Of a DNA stretch of 22,400 nucleotides, positions 16,303 through 22,400 are shown in pieces; position 1 is the first letter of the stretch; every line of letters starts with the position of its first letter. This stretch comes from a virus, in IMG/VR virus record IMGVR_UViG_3300018038_000057, positions 1 to 22,400 of that record. One strand, written 5' to 3'. The position numbers were made by a program, and so were the translations under genes. The notes beneath the pieces were generated by a model. It was not told the origin of the DNA. It saw only the letters and a program-made list of their open reading frames with translations, and ran no database searches.

Positions 16303-18237
16303 TTAAGGTGTTGAGATTTGAGTCCATATACCCGACATATTTATAAGCTGAATAGTACTATCTGCTCGAGCAGCAGGCATATTAATTAATCCTTTATTAA
16401 ACTGTTCTGAGAAAGAATCTGCTGCAGTAGAAAATTGATTATCACACAGTAAGGGGATAATTCCTCTGCTAAATGTTGCTAATCCTCCTTCTCCCATTTC
16501 ATAGGCTAATTCAGCTAAAACAACTTGAACATTAGGTTGTTGACTATCATATATAAGACCGATAGTTGAAAGAACAGAGCGAGCCCCATCTATAGCTATT
16601 TGTATGTCTTGAGCAAAAAATGCATCACTTTGAGCTTGAGAGATCATTTGCCCTTGCATTGTAATTGGAGCCCCGTTTATATCCACATTGGGCAAAGACC
16701 CCCCATCTACTTGATGCCCCCTTCCGATTGCTAGGACCCCATTAGTATCAAGGTATGCGGTTAATACATTTCCCTCAGCAATATTTAAATAATTTTGTAA
16801 AATTCTATAAGTTGATGGATCGAGATTATCTGTTGATGGGTTTGAAATTACAGTAGCAATTACAGGTGCGGGAGATGTTTCTTCTTGTTGTATTTGTGAG
16901 CTAACGGAAGACATAACATCTGTGTATTGAGCTTCTGCAGATGCAATTTGCGAAGAAAATAAAGCAGATGCATTTGCCTCAGCTGTAACAATATCTGAAT
17001 TCGATAAACTTATAGTTTGTTCTGGGACCGATTTAGTAGGGGCTGAGCAAATTGGGGTGGTTCCTGTTACCCCGTTAATAAGAGAACTATTAAGTTGAGA
17101 AATTTTATTAGACATAAAACTTTGAATACTAGCAACTAAACTTGTATTGGAAAAAGTAAGTAATGTTGTTTGTCGCACCGGGACCCCCACTTTATTTTGA
17201 TCTTGTGGGTTTGAATTAATATTATTTATAACATTACTTATATTGGTTCCCGATATAAGTTCGTTTGATCCGGCATTTCCAACAGTAGTGTTTACAAAAT
17301 TAGTGGCTGCTGGTTGAGACGCTAATTGAGAAGATATTTGTTCGTCAGCACCAATAGTGTAAAAATCTGACTCTATATTTACATTAAAACTAGGATCATT
17401 TATTAAAGCTGATAATTGTTTTTGATACTTCTGTATAGGGTCTTTCCAATCTTGAGTACTCTGGGATAAAACTTGAGTTGCTATTGATAAAAAAGTTATA
17501 AGGGATAAACGAGTCAATTCTGATCCCGGGTCATCATATTCTAAAGGCAATTGCCCATTAATTACAAATTGATTTTTAGAGGCTAAATTTTTAAATTTTA
17601 TACGTAAATTATTATAATCCCGTAAAGATTTAGGATCAGTTTGGAAAGCAATATTTCCATTTGCGTCCCTAGTAATGTTTTTATAATGTATACTAATTTC
17701 ATTTAGGGCATAAATTTCTTGATAACAAATTGCAGAAATATTATCCAAACTTAATACAGTTTGTTCACTATTAGAGTTTGTTACTTGAAGGGAAATTAAT
17801 TCCGTTGTTTTATTTGATAATTCATTTGTCCATTGCATTATATTTCTATTTAAATGTTGTATTTCATTTCCTATACGATATTGTTCCGAAATAATCTTCT
17901 CCGTTCCAACCATTACTTTTTTTTCATACAACGAAATAGACGGATGAAAGCCATACATATCATAAGGTATAAGAGGGGCAATAGACTGTTTAGGGTTGGT
18001 TTGCTGGTTTGCGTCTGCTGTATAATATGTTTGTAAATAAATTGTGTCTTGAGTTGGATTTAGCTTTTGTAATATTTGAGCTTCTACAAGTTTAAGAGAT
18101 TCCAAATGGTTTTGTGCAGACAATATTTTTGATTTATAAAAAGCTACTTCAGCCCGTAATCGACGCAACTTTATTGATTGAACAAAAGTTATTTTATCAA
18201 GAAATTCTTTATAGGATGTTTTATATATATTACTCAT
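16303..18237 (-). CDS. Baseplate hub-like protein with C-terminal T4-type lysozyme domain (644 aa)
   Basis: Residues 1-60 and 110-150 look like coiled coil (basic, heptad-like); 160-290 are mixed; 300-470 are Ser/Gln/Asn-rich, probably extended or helical linker. Residues about 475-640 match T4 lysozyme. The catalytic Glu is 488, Asp is 497, followed by AIGRGH, and the helical half has YEMGEGGLATF (579-589) and the closing ARADSTIQLINMSGIW. The family triad is Glu-8-Asp-5-Thr, and here the Thr position (503) is Ala. A virion-borne muramidase would open the peptidoglycan during injection, as T4 gp5 does. It starts 2 bases after the previous stop, without a Shine-Dalgarno, and precedes the gp25-like gene. 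It lacks the visible gp5 beta-helix, so it is hub-like by context rather than a full gp5. Confidence 0.85.
   Translation of the reverse strand: MSNIYKTSYKEFLDKITFVQSIKLRRLRAEVAFYKSKILSAQNHLESLKLVEAQILQKLNPTQDTIYLQTYYTADANQQTNPKQSIAPLIPYDMYGFHPSISLYEKKVMVGTEKIISEQYRIGNEIQHLNRNIMQWTNELSNKTTELISLQVTNSNSEQTVLSLDNISAICYQEIYALNEISIHYKNITRDANGNIAFQTDPKSLRDYNNLRIKFKNLASKNQFVINGQLPLEYDDPGSELTRLSLITFLSIATQVLSQSTQDWKDPIQKYQKQLSALINDPSFNVNIESDFYTIGADEQISSQLASQPAATNFVNTTVGNAGSNELISGTNISNVINNINSNPQDQNKVGVPVRQTTLLTFSNTSLVASIQSFMSNKISQLNSSLINGVTGTTPICSAPTKSVPEQTISLSNSDIVTAEANASALFSSQIASAEAQYTDVMSSVSSQIQQEETSPAPVIATVISNPSTDNLDPSTYRILQNYLNIAEGNVLTAYLDTNGVLAIGRGHQVDGGSLPNVDINGAPITMQGQMISQAQSDAFFAQDIQIAIDGARSVLSTIGLIYDSQQPNVQVVLAELAYEMGEGGLATFSRGIIPLLCDNQFSTAADSFSEQFNKGLINMPAARADSTIQLINMSGIWTQISTP
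16318..16815 (-). other. Domain: T4-type lysozyme (phage muramidase fold) with Thr-to-Ala at the catalytic triad
   Basis: The aligned core reads AEGNVLTAYLDTNG followed by VLAIGRGH, where T4 lysozyme has a Glu, an Asp 9 residues on and a Thr 15 residues on. Glu488 and Asp497 are kept and the third is Ala503. The second lobe (MGEGGLATF and the final NMSGIW) also aligns well. An insertion of about 15 residues after GRGH relative to T4 is likely. Confidence 0.85.
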
Positions 18238-18239
18238 AA

Positions 18240-19823
18240 TTAGCTTTTAGATGCTAAAAAAGTTTGTATAAGAGAAAACGATTTTGATATTCCTTGAGAA
18301 GCAGCTTGTAAATCCTGTCCTGTTGTACTTATAGCGTTTACGGCATCATATCCATAAATCAAAACAATTCCTGCTGTAAGACCATTTGGGCCAGAAAATC
18401 CCCCTGCAGGAAGTTTTGCATTATTAATTTGATTAATAAAATTTGAAATACCTCCAGATGTAGGAGGAATATTTAAAAAAGAAATATTAGGGGTTTTTGC
18501 AAAAAAATTGTCTACCCCGTTTATTAACCCTGATAAAGCAGTTAAAACTGCAATTTGTTGTTTAAACTTTTGTGCAACCCCCTGTAAAAAATCTGAAAAA
18601 GCACTGCTATTTGTTTTTAAAGATCCGGATAAAGCAGTTAAAAAATTAGTAAATAAATCTGTTAAAGGACCCATAAACGGTAATACACTTTTTATTTGTA
18701 TGGAACCCCACCGACCAAGAGAAGGAACTCCCGAAATCACAGTTTCCACGAACGGTCCTTGAGATGTTTGATGGGTCGTAAAAGCATATTCGTTTTGTGC
18801 AATACAATTTTGGGCTCTGGCTAAGACTGCTATTTCTTTAGATTGCGGACCCCAAATTCCGGCTGATGATGCCCCTATAACCCCTGTTTGTAAAACATAA
18901 TAATATTTTTTATTTCCAGTTTTTGTATCCACATCGTAGTCTATGTATGATCCATTTCCAGTAATAACATTTCCCTCCACTACTACTGGTTGCCCCTTAT
19001 TAAAAGTAGGATCATTATATTCATATGTATATCTATCTGGGGGATTGCCTCCAGAAATTTGGTGGCTCCAATATGTTATAATTCCATCTTCTGGATGCCC
19101 CTGAGGTCCAATTAATTGTACAGGAGGATTAGAATTGGGGGTATAAACTCCTCCTGATATTTGAGATCTAAAAATTCTAGTTGTAGTAAGCCCCAAAGGT
19201 GGAGCATCCCATTCTATTTTTATTCCAAATTTTCCGGAAGTTTTTCCAGACGGGTCAGGATAAATACCTGGAAATACTTTAATATGTACAGGTGGGGGAG
19301 GCGTCATATTTACTGGTACAAAATTTAAAAAATTAAACATCCCTGATAAAAAATTCCACCCATTAAAAAAATCATATAAACCAGACGTATCAAGAACTAT
19401 TAAACATCCCCCCACTACGGCGTCATTGGAAAAAGTGGGAATATTAGGATCAGCTTTATTTGTAAGAGATACTGTAAGTCGATTTATAAATCCCTGAAAA
19501 CCTCCATACGCCATATTTGAAAATAAATTATTATTTTTTGAAGCTTGTAAAAAAGCCGGGGGAACTAATACATTATAATAAACTCCAGGACCTGTTGAAA
19601 AATTTGTTGCGAATGATCCTATTTTATTTGATGCATAATTAATAAAAGTCTCGAGTATAGCAGAAAAAGAATTAAATGAAGTAACAAATAATTGTAATAA
19701 GGAAGTAATTTTGCTTAAAATATTAACTGCTGCGCTAACTTTTTGTAAGCCAGTATTAAGCTGATTTATAATCCCAGTAGGAAAAACATTTGTAAACCCT
19801 ATAGATGCCCATTTATTTGCCAT
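18240..19823 (-). CDS. Virion structural protein with a central FN3-like region (527 aa)
   Basis: The start chosen is the ATG at 19823 (MANKWASIGF). A longer frame from TTG at 19844 exists, but it lies within the overlapping 58-residue gene. GAAAAGG ends about 13 bases before the ATG and could serve as a distant Shine-Dalgarno. Residues 15-70 and 385-450 are helical and hydrophobic. Residues 176-340 look like one or two FN3-type sandwich domains (KFGIKIEWDAPPLGLTTTRIFRS, then YYYVLQTGV and SKEIAVLA). A Pro run (PPPP) sits at 175-178. The C-terminus has GIVLIYGYDAVNAIST and a Ser/Gln-rich helix. No catalytic motif is seen. It sits directly before the lysozyme hub gene with a 2-base gap. A baseplate or tail-tube-end component is likely; the exact role is unknown. 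Confidence 0.82.
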   Translation of the reverse strand: MANKWASIGFTNVFPTGIINQLNTGLQKVSAAVNILSKITSLLQLFVTSFNSFSAILETFINYASNKIGSFATNFSTGPGVYYNVLVPPAFLQASKNNNLFSNMAYGGFQGFINRLTVSLTNKADPNIPTFSNDAVVGGCLIVLDTSGLYDFFNGWNFLSGMFNFLNFVPVNMTPPPPVHIKVFPGIYPDPSGKTSGKFGIKIEWDAPPLGLTTTRIFRSQISGGVYTPNSNPPVQLIGPQGHPEDGIITYWSHQISGGNPPDRYTYEYNDPTFNKGQPVVVEGNVITGNGSYIDYDVDTKTGNKKYYYVLQTGVIGASSAGIWGPQSKEIAVLARAQNCIAQNEYAFTTHQTSQGPFVETVISGVPSLGRWGSIQIKSVLPFMGPLTDLFTNFLTALSGSLKTNSSAFSDFLQGVAQKFKQQIAVLTALSGLINGVDNFFAKTPNISFLNIPPTSGGISNFINQINNAKLPAGGFSGPNGLTAGIVLIYGYDAVNAISTTGQDLQAASQGISKSFSLIQTFLASKS

Positions 19824-19989
19824 ATATTTTTTTTGCCTTTTCAATATCTTTTAAAGATTTTTTCATTTTCAACTCTAAATTATGCCCATATTGTCTAGTT
19901 AAGTCTTTTAAAGACTGTACTAGAAGATTATTTGGACCAATTTTGATCCATTGCAATTCAGTTGATGTAGAATCTAAATTTATATCCAT
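19813..19989 (-). CDS. Small overlapping protein, 58 aa
   Basis: A short frame fits exactly between two larger ones. Its ATG (19987-19989) is 3 bases after the stop of the 719-residue gene and its TAA (19813-19815) lies 11 bases inside the next gene. The protein starts MDINLDSTSTELQWIKIG and ends in a strongly basic helix (LELKMKKSLKDIEKAKKIYGK, about residues 38-58). There is no Shine-Dalgarno, so reinitiation after the upstream stop is likely. No family is recognised. A basic C-terminal helix on a small protein inside a baseplate operon could be a connector or assembly factor, which is only a guess. Stop-start packing on both sides is the main support that it is real. Confidence 0.65.
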   Translation of the reverse strand: MDINLDSTSTELQWIKIGPNNLLVQSLKDLTRQYGHNLELKMKKSLKDIEKAKKIYGK

Positions 19990-19992
19990 AGT

Positions 19993-22152
19993 TTAAGTAT
20001 CGTATAAAAGTTTTTGATTTACTTTTGTATCATTTTGCATTCTAGAAATTTGAGCTTGAATTTGTGCTAATTTTGCATCCGATCCTGTACTACGATTAAA
20101 TTTATTATTTATCCAATCATATAAATTTCCCGTGCTTCCGTTTTGTGAAACAAAACTTTCTTCAGACAAAATATTTTGGATAATTCCTGACTCTCGAACA
20201 GTATTTAAAAATGTTTGTCTATTTTGGGTTGTTGCTATTCGAGCTGTAACTTCATTTAATCTTCCATTTAAATTGTCCATATCAATAGTTTCATAAGTTA
20301 TCGTACAATCTCTTAGACCTGCAAAAAGTTGAGAATTAGAAACTTCACTTATTGATACAGGTTGAAAACACGCATTTTCATAACTATAATTTGAAGTAGA
20401 TATTAAACCTGGAACATTAGTATTAATATAAGAAGTCATATCTCCTATTGTATAAAATAATGGATTTGAGTAAGATAATAATATAGTAGAATCCCCACCC
20501 CATGTTAAATGTAATCCATATATATCAATATAATACTGATGATTAAATTCTATGTATTCTAAATTAAATAAAGTATAAGAGGTATCAAATAATTGGACTG
20601 TTGTATTAGGAGTCATAGACGTTTTTGAAACTGGGTATAAAACATTAGAGTTTAAATATGAATATCCTAAATCTAAAGTAAATATAGAGCTTCCTATTAA
20701 AGCCGTTTCCAAAGCCCCTAATGTAGGATAGGATGAAAAAAGATAGATTGTAGGAGTATTCCCATTAAAAATTGTAAAACTGGTAGTATCTACCATATAA
20801 CTTATACCTGTATTATAAGTATTGATATTTAATACATTATTTATTATTTTATCTAAAGAAACCGGAGTATTTAACGATAAAGAACCAGAACCACTTATAA
20901 TATCTGTTGAGGGAATAGAATCATTCCCCGTATCATTATAAGCACTCAAACCGGCTATATTATTTATAGCGGAAACAATAGACCCTACGGTTGTATATTC
21001 TGTATAAGAAAGACTTAAAGAATTTGAATTCCAAAATATAGTGAATGCAGACGTATCATTACTATATGAGAAAGAAGATATAGCTGTGGTATCAAGAACC
21101 ATACGAGGATCGGTGGAATTTGTAATTGCAAATTCAATTTGATTTGTAAGACTGTAATTATAAGGTCCCCAACCAGTCCAAGTCCCGTTATTAATTGTTT
21201 GTAAATTATCTTGATATTGGGAAATAACATAACAGTTTGGTGGATTTAAACCCGTAATGTTTGTGTTTAAAAATTGTTGTTCTACTAAAGGTGCCGTTAA
21301 AACAAGGGTTTGGTCTCCTAAAATATTAGTGATAGATTGTGATCCGTTTTTTAAATCTAAAATCCATCGTATAGCACTGTCTTCAGTATCTCCTATTGAA
21401 GTATCTACATTTTGAGGACAATAAAAAGAATCATTATAGGATATTGTTGTCATATCAAAAGTTGTTGCATCTCCATAAGCACTTTGATTAGAAGATAGAG
21501 TAGAAATATTGGATTCTGTTATAAGATTTCCCAAAGAGGAAATCTCTGTTTCTAAAGCCGATAACTCTCCATTTATATAAAAAATTTCTGTAGAGCAATC
21601 ATTTTGTATATTAAAAGCGTTTTGAAAATTTGTTCCTACAACACTTTCTATTAAACTTGTTCCATCTGATAAATTTATTAATATATTAAGATAATTTGAT
21701 TCATCTATAAGTGCCGAGATTTCGTTGTTAAGACATAAAAGTTCTGGTAGAGCGTGTGTATTATCATTATTCCCATATACAGTAGTACCGGGAACAAAAC
21801 CTAATTTAGAAACTGCAGATCCGTCCCCTAAAACTATTTCATTATGCGGATACACAGTTCTTAAAATTAAAACTTGTTTATATCCAAAAGCTGAGGTTGG
21901 ATCAACAACATATTGATAGTCTGCTCTCATACCATAACTATTAAAATTATCTGTTATAATATTAGCAACAGTTGGTCCATCATAATCACTTGGAGATATA
22001 AGAGCTACTGATAGCGATAAAGGATTAAGACTAAATGCTGGGGGATTTGTAGGATCCTTAAACATATATGAAACATAAGATCCATCTATGAAAACGTCAA
22101 AGACATCTCCATTCATCGGATCTATGTAACCGCTTGAATCTGTTGCATCCAT
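19993..22152 (-). CDS. Tail protein with repeated FliD-like beta modules and coiled-coil ends (719 aa)
   Basis: AAGGA (22161-22165) lies 8 bases before the ATG. Residues 14-120 resemble the repeat unit of flagellar hook/cap proteins and some phage tails: a strand, then TVANIITDNFNSYGM, then strands and a KLGF end. Similar units recur at about 367-425 (TVGSIVSAINNIAGL), 455-505 (TLGALETALIG) and 538-590 (TIGDMTSYINTNVPGL), each with a DTTxFTIF-like or YIDIYG-like strand ahead. Residues 140-215 and 620-715 look helical with coiled-coil character (Gln/Asn/Leu-rich). Several Cys are scattered (140, 186, 245, 307, 595, 616). There is no signal peptide or enzyme motif. It heads the visible run of the baseplate operon after the edge gene. 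It may be a filamentous or ring-forming tail component; the function is not recognised. Confidence 0.82.
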   Translation of the reverse strand: MDATDSSGYIDPMNGDVFDVFIDGSYVSYMFKDPTNPPAFSLNPLSLSVALISPSDYDGPTVANIITDNFNSYGMRADYQYVVDPTSAFGYKQVLILRTVYPHNEIVLGDGSAVSKLGFVPGTTVYGNNDNTHALPELLCLNNEISALIDESNYLNILINLSDGTSLIESVVGTNFQNAFNIQNDCSTEIFYINGELSALETEISSLGNLITESNISTLSSNQSAYGDATTFDMTTISYNDSFYCPQNVDTSIGDTEDSAIRWILDLKNGSQSITNILGDQTLVLTAPLVEQQFLNTNITGLNPPNCYVISQYQDNLQTINNGTWTGWGPYNYSLTNQIEFAITNSTDPRMVLDTTAISSFSYSNDTSAFTIFWNSNSLSLSYTEYTTVGSIVSAINNIAGLSAYNDTGNDSIPSTDIISGSGSLSLNTPVSLDKIINNVLNINTYNTGISYMVDTTSFTIFNGNTPTIYLFSSYPTLGALETALIGSSIFTLDLGYSYLNSNVLYPVSKTSMTPNTTVQLFDTSYTLFNLEYIEFNHQYYIDIYGLHLTWGGDSTILLSYSNPLFYTIGDMTSYINTNVPGLISTSNYSYENACFQPVSISEVSNSQLFAGLRDCTITYETIDMDNLNGRLNEVTARIATTQNRQTFLNTVRESGIIQNILSEESFVSQNGSTGNLYDWINNKFNRSTGSDAKLAQIQAQISRMQNDTKVNQKLLYDT

Positions 22153-22197
22153 CTTTTAAATCCTTTTTAAAACTATTATTATATTAATTGAATATTG

Positions 22198-22400
22198 TTA
22201 AAGTAACATTCCACTATTATTATTCCAAATTTGTTGAGAACTCCAAGTAACTCCTCCAAAGGAACTTAATAGATTATTATAAGTATAAGTTATATAAGCA
22301 TTAGATTTGGTTGTACTAGATATACGAATTTCATATAAGGTATCTCCATTAGATAGAATGCCATTATAACCATTCCCTAAAAACAAGTTAGCTATTTCAG
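22198..22400 (-). CDS. Tail-region protein, C-terminal fragment (runs off the right edge)
   Basis: An open frame from the right edge ends in TAA at 22198-22200, giving 67 visible C-terminal residues; an internal TTG is not a credible start, so this is the end of a longer gene. The visible part (LFLGNGYNGILSNGDTLY, then YITYTYNNLLSSFGG and WSSQQIW) is beta-rich, with Gly/Asn turns and aromatic residues, like the other tail proteins here. The gap to the next gene is 45 bases and contains that gene's ribosome-binding site but no terminator, so both are probably on one message. Confidence 0.72.
   Translation of the reverse strand, partial: EIANLFLGNGYNGILSNGDTLYEIRISSTTKSNAYITYTYNNLLSSFGGVTWSSQQIWNNNSGMLL

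Noticed and set aside
19824-19844. TTG start giving a 534-residue version of the 527-residue protein
   Set aside because: The extra seven residues (lysine-rich) fall inside the better supported 58-residue gene, and an ATG lies immediately downstream.
1-22400. Extracellular contractile injection system or tailocin instead of a phage
   Set aside because: It cannot be fully excluded from one window. The very large, diverse tail proteins and the accessory DnaJ fit a large phage better, and no toxin or effector genes or compact eCIS layout are seen.

Overview
The window is AT-rich, almost completely coding, and reads as part of the virion-structure region of a large contractile-tailed (T4-like, myovirus-type) bacteriophage. 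The family-level anchors are a baseplate J / gp6-type wedge protein, a gp25-type wedge protein with a CxxC pair, and a baseplate-hub-like protein ending in a T4-type lysozyme domain. Around them are very long Ser/Thr/Asn-rich beta proteins typical of tails and baseplates. The protein sizes (up to about 1,430 residues) suggest a jumbo or 'huge' phage. The host cannot be fixed from the sequence. No tRNA, integrase, insertion sequence or CRISPR array was seen. TAA, TGA and TAG are all used as stops, so nothing points to a reassigned code.

Layout. (1) 1-2141, minus strand: the start of a tail protein running off the left edge, an unrecognised 288-residue protein and a 204-residue tail-fibre-like protein. 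(2) 2142-2311: a divergent control region with three short inverted repeats. (3) 2312-8088, plus strand: a 1426-residue virion protein, a complete class A DnaJ and a 109-residue protein coupled to DnaJ by an ATGA overlap. (4) 8078-22400, minus strand: eight tightly packed genes. In transcription order these are a partial tail gene at the right edge, a 719-residue protein with FliD-like repeats, a 58-residue protein not found by simple length cut-offs, a 527-residue protein with a central FN3-like region, the 644-residue hub/lysozyme protein, the 241-residue gp25-like protein, the 1156-residue baseplate J protein and a 1324-residue protein containing a Ycf48-like beta-propeller.

How the genes fit together. 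The minus-strand block looks like one baseplate operon. Gaps are mostly 2-45 bases, and several starts lie within 5 bases of the previous stop and lack a clear Shine-Dalgarno, suggesting translational coupling. Lysozyme hub, gp25-like and J-like genes follow one another, as expected for hub and wedge parts made together. The plus-strand island interrupts this order. Its DnaJ has a promoter-like sequence of its own and may serve folding or assembly of the large beta-rich tail proteins, which is an inference.

The most notable observation is that the truncated protein at the left edge and the 1324-residue protein share the same N-terminal tail domain. In the latter, a roughly 400-residue seven-bladed propeller has been inserted into one loop of that domain. 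Other points of interest are the missing catalytic Thr in the lysozyme domain, the possible leaderless dnaJ transcript, the structured divergent region and the recurring small beta-module found in several of the baseplate proteins.
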